Assembly (NCBI RefSeq): GCF_002179555.1 | Contig: NZ_NHOU01000006.1 | Location: forward strand, 1-64,000 | Origin: Salinicola salarius | GTDB lineage: Bacteria > Pseudomonadota > Gammaproteobacteria > Pseudomonadales > Halomonadaceae | Reading direction: 5' to 3' | DNA length: 64,000 nucleotides | Shown here: piece after piece, positions 18,806-26,970 of the stretch | Layout of the letters: every line of letters begins with the position of its first letter | Numbering within the stretch: the stretch's first letter is position 1 | The notes under the pieces: model-generated | Told to the model about the DNA's origin: nothing | Database searches by the model: none | What the model saw: the letters and a program-made list of their open reading frames with translations, nothing else | Program-made: the position numbers and the translations under genes

Positions 18806-19492
18806 ATGCACGACTTCAAGATCGCACCCTCCATTCTTTCCGCCAACTTCGCCTGTCTGGGGCAGGAGGTCGAGGACGTGCTGGCGTCGGGGGCCGACAT
18901 CATCCATTTCGATGTCATGGACAACCATTACGTGCCCAACCTGACGATGGGGCCGATGGTGTGCGAGGCGCTGCGCAAGCACGGCATCACTGCGCCGATC
19001 GACTGTCACCTGATGGTCAAGCCGGTGGATCGCCTGATCGGCGATTTCATCGACGCCGGCGCCAGCTACGTGACGTTTCATCCGGAAGCTTCGGAGCATG
19101 TCGACCGCTCGCTGCAGCTCATTCGCAGCCATGGCTGCAAGGCCGGGCTCGTCTTCAATCCGGCGACGCCGCTTTCCTACCTGGACTACGTCATGGACAA
19201 GGTCGACATGATCCTGATCATGAGCGTCAACCCCGGCTTTGGCGGCCAGTCCTTCATTCCGGCGGCGCTGGACAAGCTCCGCGAGGCGCGCCGGCGCATC
19301 GACGCCAGCGGGTTACCGATTCGGCTGGAGGTCGACGGCGGCGTCGGCCCGGACAACATCGCCGAGATCGCCGAAGCGGGGGCGGATACCTTCGTCGCCG
19401 GCTCGGCCATCTTCAAGGCGCGCAGCCTCGACGACCCCCATCGCTACGACAGCGTGATCGGAAAAATGCGCTCGGCGCTTGCCGGAAACTGA
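18806..19492 (+). CDS. rpe: Ribulose-phosphate 3-epimerase
   Basis: A 228-residue TIM-barrel enzyme interconverting ribulose 5-phosphate and xylulose 5-phosphate in the pentose phosphate pathway. Conserved blocks are [45 protein letters not shown] and EVDGGV, including the metal-binding His and Asp residues. It starts a plus-strand run after 198 bases of noncoding sequence. In Pseudomonas-type genomes rpe is usually near gph and trpE; here those lie about 10 kb away in the same direction, separated by the repair and dhaKL genes. Confidence 0.96.
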   Translation: MHDFKIAPSILSANFACLGQEVEDVLASGADIIHFDVMDNHYVPNLTMGPMVCEALRKHGITAPIDCHLMVKPVDRLIGDFIDAGASYVTFHPEASEHVDRSLQLIRSHGCKAGLVFNPATPLSYLDYVMDKVDMILIMSVNPGFGGQSFIPAALDKLREARRRIDASGLPIRLEVDGGVGPDNIAEIAEAGADTFVAGSAIFKARSLDDPHRYDSVIGKMRSALAGN

Positions 19493-19498
19493 GCCGGC

Positions 19499-19840
19499 GT
19501 GTCGTCGAAAAACGAGGCGGTAGCGGACGATAGCGAGCCGCGCCAGTGGTACCTCTATCTCATCGAGATGGCGAACGGGGCGCTCTACACCGGTATCACC
19601 ACTGATGTGGCCCGACGATTCGAGCAGCACGCTCGCGGCCGAGGTGCGCGAGCGCTGCGCGGCAAGGGGCCGTTGACCTTGCGCCACGCGCAGGCGGTCG
19701 GCACTCGCAGCGACGCGCTAAAGCTCGAAGCGGCGATCAAGCGGCTGAGCGCCGATGCCAAGCGGCGCTGGATCGAACGGCAGCGGTCGTCACCGTTTTG
19801 TCACCAGATTGTCATCTCTCGGGGATCCGCAGGGCCGTAG
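19499..19840 (+). CDS. GIY-YIG domain protein (YhbQ/UPF0213-like)
   Basis: A 113-residue single-domain GIY-YIG protein. The catalytic-fold signature is visible as WYLYLIEMANGALYTGITTDVARRFEQH, with the Arg of RRFEQH and a downstream Glu in KLEAAIKRLS matching the family. Members such as YhbQ are small putative endonucleases of uncertain biological role. It uses a GTG start at 19499, only six bases after the rpe stop, so translation is probably coupled. A C-terminal tail after WIERQ is not conserved in what I recall of the family. Confidence 0.85.
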   Translation: MSSKNEAVADDSEPRQWYLYLIEMANGALYTGITTDVARRFEQHARGRGARALRGKGPLTLRHAQAVGTRSDALKLEAAIKRLSADAKRRWIERQRSSPFCHQIVISRGSAGP

Positions 19841-19882
19841 AATCTCGGGCATCATTCGATATCGACCGGGAACACTTCGATC

Positions 19883-20629
19883 ATGAAAGTGGTGGCACTG
19901 CACAATCTCAAAGGCGGCGTCGGCAAGAGCTCGGCGGCCGTCAACCTGGCCCGCGAAGCCAATCGCGATGGTTTGCCGGTGCTGCTGTGGGATCTCGATG
20001 CACAGGGCGCCTCGACCTGGATACTGGGAGGCGAGAACGGCTTGAGCCGCAAGGTCGGCAAGCTGCTGTCGGGCAAGTCGCCGCTGGGAGAGCAGGTCCA
20101 GCGCACGCCTTGGGAACGATTCGATCTGCTGCCGGCGGACATGGGCCTGCGCGAACTCGATCGTATCCTGGAAGACAAGGCAGAGGGCGGCAAGCATCTC
20201 AAGCGCCTGGTCGCGCCGTTCAGCGAAGAGTACGCGCTGATGATTCTGGACTGCCCGCCGGGGCTTTCCACGCTGGCCGAACAGCTGATCCGCGCCGCCG
20301 ATCGCATCCTGGTGCCGACCATTCCCAGCCCGCTGTCGATACAGGCATTCTCGCGCATGCTGGCGCATCTCGATCTCAAGAAGCGCCAGAGAGAGCGTAT
20401 CTGCCCCTTTTTCAATCTGGTGGATCGACGGCGTCGTCTGCACCGGGAGTGGATCGAATCACCCCCGGAAGCGATGGGACGCACGCTGCACAGCTGGATT
20501 CCCTATTCCAGCGACGTCGAGCGAATGAGTCTCGAAAATCAACCGCTGGCGGACCTGGCGCCCCGCAGCCGGGCGACCCACGCCTACCGCCGTCTGTGGC
20601 AGGAGCTCAAGGCCGAACTGGGCGAGTAG
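19883..20629 (+). CDS. ParA-family ATPase, orphan
   Basis: A 248-residue deviant-Walker ATPase. KGGVGKSS at residues 10-17 is the Walker A' motif, WDLDAQGAST supplies the A'-type Asp, and LMILDCPPGLSTL is Walker B. Chromosomal ParA works with ParB and parS, but no parB is adjacent. Orphan ParA-like proteins often position other cargo or regulate cell processes. It follows the GIY-YIG gene by 42 bases and precedes a LexA box. The conserved QAFSRMLAHL segment suggests a defined subfamily in this lineage. The cargo is unknown. Confidence 0.88.
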   Translation: MKVVALHNLKGGVGKSSAAVNLAREANRDGLPVLLWDLDAQGASTWILGGENGLSRKVGKLLSGKSPLGEQVQRTPWERFDLLPADMGLRELDRILEDKAEGGKHLKRLVAPFSEEYALMILDCPPGLSTLAEQLIRAADRILVPTIPSPLSIQAFSRMLAHLDLKKRQRERICPFFNLVDRRRRLHREWIESPPEAMGRTLHSWIPYSSDVERMSLENQPLADLAPRSRATHAYRRLWQELKAELGE

Positions 20630-20668
20630 TGCCTCGACCCGTTACGGGGCTTCGAACGCCGTTGCGGC

Positions 20669-20688
20669 ATCTGTATACTTACCCAGTA
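20669..20688. promoter_or_regulatory. LexA (SOS) box before the FAN1-like gene
   Basis: The 20 bases ATCTGTATACTTACCCAGTA contain CTG-N10-CAG (20671-20686), with TATA after CTG and TA after CAG. This is very near the gammaproteobacterial LexA consensus TACTGTATATATATACAGTA. It lies in the 85-base gap after parA, 26 bases before the start codon of the nuclease gene, a normal place for a repressor site. Confidence 0.7.
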
Positions 20689-20714
20689 TTTTTGAGTCCT
20701 ACGCTGGGGACGCC

Positions 20715-22454
20715 ATGGCGCTGCCGACGCTCGAAGACCCGCTCTACTACCTCGCCAACTTCCGCCGAGTGCTCGACTGGCTGACGTCCCGCTACGCGGA
20801 CCTGCTGAGTCCCGACGAAAGCGCCTTCATCGCCGACTTCGAGCGCGTGCCGGAGCCTTCCCAGGCGTTGCTGGTGCGGATGGTCATGCGCAAGGGCATC
20901 GATTTCCGAGCCAGTCGCCTGGTCTACGCCGAGATCGGCGATAGCGTCGATGCTGCCGGGCCGCTGATCGAGTGCGGCTGGATCGAGGAAGATGCGCCGC
21001 TGTCGCTGGAAGCGCTGTTTTCGCTGACGACCCGAGCGGAGATCGGCGCCGACATGGGCGACTGCCTGTTGGCGCTCGGCGTCGGCAGGAGCGCGGGCAA
21101 GGGTGTCTGGCTGGCGGCGCTGCAGGCGGCGTCGCCCGAACCCCGCCCGCTGGCCGAGTGGTTGCCGACGCTCGGGGATCGTCACTATCGGCTGACCGTC
21201 GACGCGATGTGCGAACGCTTCCGGCTGATGTTCTTCGGCAACCTGCGCCAGCACTGGTCCGAATTCGTGCTCTCGGAGCTGGGTGTCTACCGCTTCGAGC
21301 ACGTCGAACTGGACGCTTCTTCCCGCGCCTTCTCGCGTCGCGAGGAGCTGGAGGCCTATCATCATCTGCACCGCTGCCGGGAGCGTTTCGAGGCCGACGA
21401 GTCGCTGGAATCGCTGCTGCCCGACGTGCCTCGCGTGGCGTTCGACAACGACTGGCTCGAGCGTCGCAGAGGCCGGCTGATCTACAAGCTCGCCTATCGT
21501 CTCGAACGCCAGGGCGAACTCGACCGGGCGCTGGATCTCTACGGGGATTGCTCGGCACCGGAAGCGCGGCTGCGACGGATTCGCGTGCTCGAAGCGCAGC
21601 AGGCAACAGCGGATGCGCTGGCGCTGGCCGAACGGGCGGAAGCCGCGCCTGCCAGTGCTGCGGAAAGCCAGGCGCTGGAACGCGTGATACCGCGTCTCCG
21701 TCGCAAGCTCGGGCAGGCCGCGGAAAAGCGAATGAAGGCTTCGGATCCACCACGTATCGATCTGGTGCTGCCGCGCTCGGCCAGCGTCGAACTGGCGGTG
21801 GTCCGGCATCTCTCCCGCGCCGAGGCGCCGGTCTGCTATGTCGAGAACGTGCTCGTCAACGGGCTGTTCGGCCTGCTGTGCTGGGACGCGATCTTCGCGC
21901 CGCTGCCCGGCGCGTTCTTCCATCCATTCCATAGCGGGCCGGTGGATCTGTTCGAGGCAGATTTCCGGACCCGGCGTCGCGAGCTCATCGACACGAGCCT
22001 GGCGGCGCTCGAGCGGGGTGACCATGCCGAGATCATTCGTCATCGATACCGCGACAAGTGGGGCATCCAGTCACCGTTCGTGTTCTGGGAAGCGCTGGAC
22101 GAGCGGGTGCTGGAACTGGCGCTGCACTGCATTCCTGCGCGGCATCTCCGGCTCTGGTTCGAGCGTCTGCTCGACGATGTTCGCGCCAATCGTGCCGGGA
22201 TGCCGGATCTGATCCAGTTCTGGCCGGAAGGCGATCATGCTTCGCAAGGTGGGCGCGGCTCCGCCGAGCCGGCTTATCGCATGATCGAAGTGAAAGGGCC
22301 CGGAGACCGCCTGCAGGACAATCAGAAACGCTGGCTGCAGTTCTGTGCCCGTCACGACATGCCGGTCAGCGTCTGCTACGTCACCTGGGCGGCCTGCGAC
22401 GGCGAGACGGTAGATGCGGGCGACGCCGGCACCACGGCGGGAGCGCTTTCTTGA
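20715..22454 (+). CDS. FAN1-like structure-specific nuclease with C-terminal VRR-NUC domain
   Basis: A 579-residue protein resembling bacterial FAN1. The N-terminal half (YYLANFRRVLDWL..., LLVRMVMRKGIDFRASRL) matches the FAN1 winged-helix region, the middle is helical and TPR-like, and the end is a VRR-NUC nuclease. Active-site residues are seen in GMPDLIQFW (about residue 495) and the EVKGPGD motif (about 525), then QKRWLQFC. FAN1 incises flaps and unhooks interstrand crosslinks. It overlaps the downstream helicase gene by four bases. A LexA box 29 bases upstream suggests SOS induction. Confidence 0.88.
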   Translation: MALPTLEDPLYYLANFRRVLDWLTSRYADLLSPDESAFIADFERVPEPSQALLVRMVMRKGIDFRASRLVYAEIGDSVDAAGPLIECGWIEEDAPLSLEALFSLTTRAEIGADMGDCLLALGVGRSAGKGVWLAALQAASPEPRPLAEWLPTLGDRHYRLTVDAMCERFRLMFFGNLRQHWSEFVLSELGVYRFEHVELDASSRAFSRREELEAYHHLHRCRERFEADESLESLLPDVPRVAFDNDWLERRRGRLIYKLAYRLERQGELDRALDLYGDCSAPEARLRRIRVLEAQQATADALALAERAEAAPASAAESQALERVIPRLRRKLGQAAEKRMKASDPPRIDLVLPRSASVELAVVRHLSRAEAPVCYVENVLVNGLFGLLCWDAIFAPLPGAFFHPFHSGPVDLFEADFRTRRRELIDTSLAALERGDHAEIIRHRYRDKWGIQSPFVFWEALDERVLELALHCIPARHLRLWFERLLDDVRANRAGMPDLIQFWPEGDHASQGGRGSAEPAYRMIEVKGPGDRLQDNQKRWLQFCARHDMPVSVCYVTWAACDGETVDAGDAGTTAGALS

Positions 22455-24799
22455 GCTATCGGATCGCCGTCCGCGCGCTGTGCGAATTCGCGGCCAAGCG
22501 CGGCGATCTCGATCTGCGCTTCACGCCGTCGCCTTCGGCACAGGAAGGTATCGCCGGTCATCAACTCGTCGGAGAGCGGCGGGGCGAGCGCTACGAACGG
22601 GAGATCGCCTTGAGTGGCGCCTATCGCCACCTCGAGGTACGCGGCCGTGCCGATGGCTACGACCCCGACGCCAATCGGCTGGAAGAGATAAAGACGCATC
22701 GTGGCGATCTTTCCCGGCAGCCGGCCAACCAGCGGGCGCTGCACTGGGCGCAGGCCAAGGTCTACGGCCACCTGCTGTGCACCGAACGCGGGCTGGATCA
22801 GTTGACGGTGACGCTCGTCTATTTCGATATCGTCAGTCAGCGCGAAACGCCCTTGAGCGAGCGCTGCTCGGCCGAGGCATTGCGCGCCGAGTTCGACGCT
22901 CACTGTCAGGCGTTTCTGGCCTGGGCACAGCAGGAACTGGCCCATCGGCGACGGCGCGATCGTGCATTGCAGGCGCTGCGGTTTCCTTATGCCGGGTTTC
23001 GCGAGGGTCAGCGTCCGCTGGCGGAGTCCGTCTACAAGGCGATTCATACCCGGCGCTGGCTGATGCTGCAGGCGCCTACCGGCATCGGCAAGACGCTGGG
23101 CACATTGTTTCCGATGCTCAAGGCGATGCCGGGCGAGCCGCTGGACAAGATCTTCTTTCTGACGGCGCGCAACACCGGCCAGCGCCTGGCTCTCGACGCG
23201 CTGCGCACCCTGGGCGTCGGGCAGCGGCACTGCGAGACTCCGGAACCGGATCACCTCGAACCGGACGATTCCAGGTCGGGCGATAGCCGGTTGGGTGACG
23301 TCCAGGCCGTCCCGCTGCGCGTGCTGACGCTCACGTCCCGCGACAAGAGTTGCGAGCATCCCGACAAGGCGTGTCACGGCGAATCCTGCCCGCTGGCGGC
23401 GGGTTTCTACGATCGCCTGCCCGCCGCGCGCAAGGCGGCGGTCGAACGCGGCTGGCTCGATCGCGCCGCCCTGCGGGAGACCGCGCTCGCCCACGAGATC
23501 TGCCCTTACTATCTGGGCCAGGAAATGGCGCGCTGGGCCGATGTCGTCATCGGCGACGTCAACTACTGGTTCGATTTCCACGCCATGCTCTACGCGCTGA
23601 GCCAGCAGCAGCAATGGCGGGTCGGTCTGCTCGTCGACGAGGCCCACAATCTAGTCGAACGAGGGCGCGGCATGTACAGCGCGAAGCTCGATCACGCGGC
23701 GTTTCGGCGCCTGAAGCCGACCCTGCCTGCTCCGCTCAAGCGGCCATTCTCGCGGGTGGCGTCCGCGTGGCGCGCGCTGGCGGACGACAGCGAATCGGAC
23801 TATCGGGTTCTGGAGACACTGCCGGGCAAGCTGATCGGCGCGCTACAGCAGGCCGTTTCACAAGTGGTCGAGTATCAGAGCGAACAGCCGGTCGCGCTCG
23901 ATAGCGAGTTGCAGCGCTTCGCTTTCGATGCCCAGCACTTCTGTCGGGTCGCCGATGTCTTCGGCGATCACTCGATCTGCGACGTGACGCGACAGTCTCC
24001 ACGTGGCCGCCAGCGCAATGCCGGCGCCCGGGTGACGCTGCGCAACGTGGTGCCGGCGCCGTTCCTGACGCCGCGTTTTGCCGCGGCCCATGGCGGCACG
24101 CTGTTTTCCGCCACGCTGGCGCCGGAAGCCTACTACCGTGATCTGCTGGGCGTACCCGACGATGCGCCCTGGATGTCGCTGGCCTCGCCGTTTCGGGATT
24201 CGCAGCTCGAGGTTCGCATTGCCGCGCGGCTGTCGACGCGGTATGCCGACCGTGAATCATCCCTGACGCCGCTGGCGGATCGCATCGCCGCTCGATTCCA
24301 CGCCCGGCGCGGCAACTATCTGGCGTTCTTTTCCAGCTTCGCCTATCTGGAGCGGGTCGCCGACCGGCTGGCCGAGCGTCACCCGGAGGTTCCGATCTGG
24401 CGTCAGGCATCGCGCATGGACGATGAGGCTCGCGAGGCGTTTCTGGGGCGTTTCGAGGCGAACGGGGAAGGGGTGGGGTTTGCCGTGCTGGGCGGCATTT
24501 TCGGCGAGGGCATCGATCTGCCCGGCGACCGCCTGATCGGCGCCTTCGTGGCGACACTGGGATTGCCGCAGGTCAACTCCGTCAACGAGCAGATGCGAGC
24601 GCGGCTGCAGGCGCTATACGGCCACGGCTACGATTACGCCTACTTCTTCCCCGGCATGCAGAAGGTAGTGCAGGCAGCGGGACGGGTGATTCGATCCGGC
24701 ACAGATGAAGGCGTCATTCATCTGCTGGACGATCGCTTCGCGAAGCGGGAAACGCAGGCGCTGCTGCCGGCGTGGTGGCCCAAGCCGATCACGGACTAG
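22451..24799 (+). CDS. PD-(D/E)XK nuclease fused to XPD/DinG-type Fe-S helicase
   Basis: A 782-residue protein beginning at the TTG overlapping the nuclease stop (GGGAG eight bases upstream); the frame is open further upstream, but that part is a shadow. Residues about 60-85 carry RGRADGYD and LEEIKTHRGD, a PD-(D/E)XK nuclease pattern. Walker A QAPTGIGKT is near residue 210. A cysteine cluster (CEHPDKACHGESCP, then EICPYY) would hold a 4Fe-4S centre as in XPD/DinG. DEAH is in LLVDEAHNLVERGRGM, and motif VI is QAAGRVIRS. It is a 5'-3' helicase by family, probably partner of the FAN1-like nuclease. Confidence 0.88.
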   Translation: MSYRIAVRALCEFAAKRGDLDLRFTPSPSAQEGIAGHQLVGERRGERYEREIALSGAYRHLEVRGRADGYDPDANRLEEIKTHRGDLSRQPANQRALHWAQAKVYGHLLCTERGLDQLTVTLVYFDIVSQRETPLSERCSAEALRAEFDAHCQAFLAWAQQELAHRRRRDRALQALRFPYAGFREGQRPLAESVYKAIHTRRWLMLQAPTGIGKTLGTLFPMLKAMPGEPLDKIFFLTARNTGQRLALDALRTLGVGQRHCETPEPDHLEPDDSRSGDSRLGDVQAVPLRVLTLTSRDKSCEHPDKACHGESCPLAAGFYDRLPAARKAAVERGWLDRAALRETALAHEICPYYLGQEMARWADVVIGDVNYWFDFHAMLYALSQQQQWRVGLLVDEAHNLVERGRGMYSAKLDHAAFRRLKPTLPAPLKRPFSRVASAWRALADDSESDYRVLETLPGKLIGALQQAVSQVVEYQSEQPVALDSELQRFAFDAQHFCRVADVFGDHSICDVTRQSPRGRQRNAGARVTLRNVVPAPFLTPRFAAAHGGTLFSATLAPEAYYRDLLGVPDDAPWMSLASPFRDSQLEVRIAARLSTRYADRESSLTPLADRIAARFHARRGNYLAFFSSFAYLERVADRLAERHPEVPIWRQASRMDDEAREAFLGRFEANGEGVGFAVLGGIFGEGIDLPGDRLIGAFVATLGLPQVNSVNEQMRARLQALYGHGYDYAYFFPGMQKVVQAAGRVIRSGTDEGVIHLLDDRFAKRETQALLPAWWPKPITD

Positions 24800-24912
24800 G
24801 TGCGAAAAGGGGAGAGGAGCTGAAGGGCCGCCTCTCTATTTGGCAAAGTGCCACATTCCGGCTTTTTCAGCTTACGACTGTTCGAGCATCGACGACCGTT
24901 CCGCTCGTGATT

Positions 24913-24941
24913 GCGAGGGGGCTTAACGCTCGCCCCCTCGC
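24913..24941. terminator. GC-rich hairpin after the helicase gene
   Basis: Perfect 10-bp stem GCGAGGGGGC (24913-24922) / GCCCCCTCGC (24932-24941) with a 9-base loop, 113 bases past the helicase stop. It is a terminator candidate without a T-tract, or part of the larger repeat element that follows. Confidence 0.4.
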
Positions 24942-24979
24942 GCTCCCCCTCTTGATTGACGCCGCTGGTCCGCGAAACC

Positions 24980-25088
24980 CTGAAAGACGATGGCCTGCGC
25001 TTCGGGTCGGCGCGCAAGGACATCCCTGTCCGGGCGCGCCTCTTGTGACATCCATGTCACAAGACCCGGCTTGCCCCTCGTCTTTCAG
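24980..25088. repeat. Multi-branched inverted-repeat element, possible structured RNA
   Basis: An 11-bp perfect outer stem (CTGAAAGACGA 24980-24990 / TCGTCTTTCAG 25078-25088) encloses a 6-bp stem (CGGGTC 25003-25008 / GACCCG 25063-25068). That encloses two hairpins: GGCGCGC 25009-25015 / GCGCGCC 25034-25040, with inner GGACA/TGTCC at 25018-25031; and TTGTGACA 25043-25050 / TGTCACAA 25055-25062 with loop TCCA. All stems are perfect as read. It could be a transcribed noncoding RNA, a REP/BIME-like repeat, or a terminator. Confidence 0.6.
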
Positions 25089-25164
25089 CGCGGCCCCGGA
25101 GGCGTCGAGGTGGCCGATTCAAGTGGACATGGCGTAGGTCTTTTCGGTAGCGCTGTCCTACGAT

Positions 25165-26820
25165 CTACGAGACCGAATGGCTTAGTGCCTCGAATACCCG
25201 CGCGACAGCCTCGGCACCAGGATCGACGACACCCTTGAGCGCGCTTTCCGGCACGTAGGCGGAGCGGCCGGCGTTGGCGCGGGTCAGGCTGGCGGTGGCC
25301 TGGGCGCCGTCGCGAGCGGCCTGCGCAGCCTGGGTAAGCGACTCGCCACGCTGCAACGATTCGATGGCGGGGATCAGGGCGTCGAGCATGGTGCGATCGC
25401 CGGGCCTGGCACCGCCGTAGGCCTGCATTTTCTCCACGCCGTCAGCCAGTGCCTCGTCGAGTTTGCCGCGGCGATCCAGCGAGCCGGCGGCAGCGGTGAA
25501 CAGGATCGACAGCAGCACGCCGCTGGAGCCGCCCATGTCCCGCGACAGCAACTGGCCGATGCCCGCGAACAGTAGCGGTAGGGCGGCGGTGTTCAGGCGT
25601 TTGGCTTCGAGCGCCCTGGCGATCGAATCAGCGCCGCTTTGCATGCTGGCGCCGGCGTCGCCATCGCCGCTCCTGGCATCCAGGGCATCGAGTTCTTCAC
25701 GTGCCTGGCGCAGGGTATCGATGATCCGCTCGAGCGTCGCGACGGTGTCGGCATCCTGCGGCGCGTCCTCGGCCAGCGCTCCGTGATCCTGATGGGTGTC
25801 CGGCGAGAAGTGCGGGGGCGCCTGAGTTGCGCGCAGCCCGGGCCAGCCTGGCGCTGTCGTCGGTGCCGACAGCGCCGTGACGATATCGTCATCCGCCGGC
25901 AGCAGGGTGAGCGAAAAGCCGTGCATGTCCAGTGAGGTCATCAGCGGCGCCGGGCCAATCAGGTGCGCGATCTGCTCGACGCCCAACTGGCGCAGCAGGC
26001 TGGCGGCCAGCACGCCCATTTCCTGGGTGGAGCAACTGCCCAGATTGTTGAGCATCGCGATCCAGGGGTCGGTGAGCTTGCGGTCGGACAGCGTGTTGTG
26101 CAGGGGATCCAGAACCAGGGTCATGGCCTCGTCGGCACTCTTCGGATCGACCTGGCGCGTGCCGGTCTCGTTATGAATGCCCAGGCCCAGTTCCGGCGAG
26201 CGGTCGGCGGCGGGCTGGCCCGGCTGTGCCGCTGCACTCAGCGCCATGCCCAGTGATCCCATGCGCCGACACAGTACTTCGGCACGTTCGCGGATGGCAT
26301 CGAGGGGGGTCTCCTGGCTCGCCAGGTAACCCGCCAGCTTGTGGATCAGCACGGTGCCGGCGATGCCGCGCGGCTGCGGCGCGTTCTCGATGGCGATATC
26401 GTCGGCGACGATCACCATGGCGACATTCAGGCCCTCGCTGCGGGCACGCTCGGCGGCAAGGCCGAAATTGAGTCGGTCGCCGGTGTAGTTCTTGACCACC
26501 AGTAGACACCCGGCCTCGCCGCAGACCTCGCGAATGGCGGCCAGTACCGCCTCCACGCTGGGGGAGGCAAACAGGCTGCCGGAGATGGCACCGGTCAGCA
26601 TGCCGTCACCGATATAACCGGCGTGGGCCGGCTCGTGACCGGCGCCACCGCCGGAGAGCACCGCGACTTGGCGGCGCCCCTGTTCCGTTTTGTCCCAGTC
26701 CCGACGGATCAGTATGCGCAGGCCGCTGTCCGGTTCGGCGATACGCAGCGGGGCGGTCGCCGCCGTCGTCCGCAGAATCTCGTCGACGACATCGCCGGGG
26801 GCATTGTAGAAACGTTCCAT
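25165..26820 (-). CDS. Dihydroxyacetone kinase, DhaK-DhaL fusion
   Basis: A 551-residue ATP-dependent kinase for dihydroxyacetone or glyceraldehyde. The DhaK part (residues 1-330) has SGGGAGHEP at 56-64, NYTGDRLNFG at 111-120 and the substrate-binding His216 in GLGIHNETG. The DhaL part (about 365-551) has the nucleotide/Mg motif DARSGDGDAGASM and GGSSGVLLSILF. A fused, single-polypeptide arrangement indicates an ATP-type enzyme rather than the PTS-linked DhaKLM system. The residues after His216 (NETG) differ from the common GEPG or NEPG. It lies 151 bases downstream of ndh on the same strand, with a 9-bp tandem repeat between. Confidence 0.92.
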   Translation of the reverse strand: MERFYNAPGDVVDEILRTTAATAPLRIAEPDSGLRILIRRDWDKTEQGRRQVAVLSGGGAGHEPAHAGYIGDGMLTGAISGSLFASPSVEAVLAAIREVCGEAGCLLVVKNYTGDRLNFGLAAERARSEGLNVAMVIVADDIAIENAPQPRGIAGTVLIHKLAGYLASQETPLDAIRERAEVLCRRMGSLGMALSAAAQPGQPAADRSPELGLGIHNETGTRQVDPKSADEAMTLVLDPLHNTLSDRKLTDPWIAMLNNLGSCSTQEMGVLAASLLRQLGVEQIAHLIGPAPLMTSLDMHGFSLTLLPADDDIVTALSAPTTAPGWPGLRATQAPPHFSPDTHQDHGALAEDAPQDADTVATLERIIDTLRQAREELDALDARSGDGDAGASMQSGADSIARALEAKRLNTAALPLLFAGIGQLLSRDMGGSSGVLLSILFTAAAGSLDRRGKLDEALADGVEKMQAYGGARPGDRTMLDALIPAIESLQRGESLTQAAQAARDGAQATASLTRANAGRSAYVPESALKGVVDPGAEAVARVFEALSHSVS

Positions 26821-26899
26821 ATGATCTCTCCGCTGACGTTTCGAGTTCGCTGGCTATCGCAGTTGATGGCACTTCACGCTTGCTTGATGGAACTTCGCG

Positions 26900-26953
26900 T
26901 TCACGGCGTTCACGGCGTTCACGGCGTTCACGGCGTTCACGGCGTTCACGGCG
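26900..26953. repeat. Six tandem copies of a 9-bp unit (TTCACGGCG)
   Basis: Six exact units run from 26900 to 26953, flanked by a partial unit TTCAG and a degenerate TTCGCG. They lie between the ndh stop and the dhaKL start, so probably in the ndh trailer or dhaKL leader. The perfect identity indicates slippage-prone, recent expansion. There are no spacers, so it is not a CRISPR array. Confidence 0.95.
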
Positions 26954-26970
26954 TTCAGTGCGACTGGTGT

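Larger units (their letters stand above)
24800..25164. other. 365-base gap between convergent genes, highly structured
   Basis: No credible gene is present. The stretch holds a 10-bp hairpin (24913-24941) and a nested multi-branch inverted-repeat structure (24980-25088), described separately. The first 110 bases and the last 75 bases show nothing recognisable. Confidence 0.7.

Noticed and set aside
22058-22450. Upstream extension of the helicase gene by 131 codons
   Set aside because: It lies inside the FAN1-like gene in another frame. The TTG at 22451 with GGGAG upstream matches the family N terminus.
26900-26953. Possible CRISPR array
   Set aside because: The repeat is 9 bp with no spacers, and it lies far from the cas genes. 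It is a simple tandem repeat.
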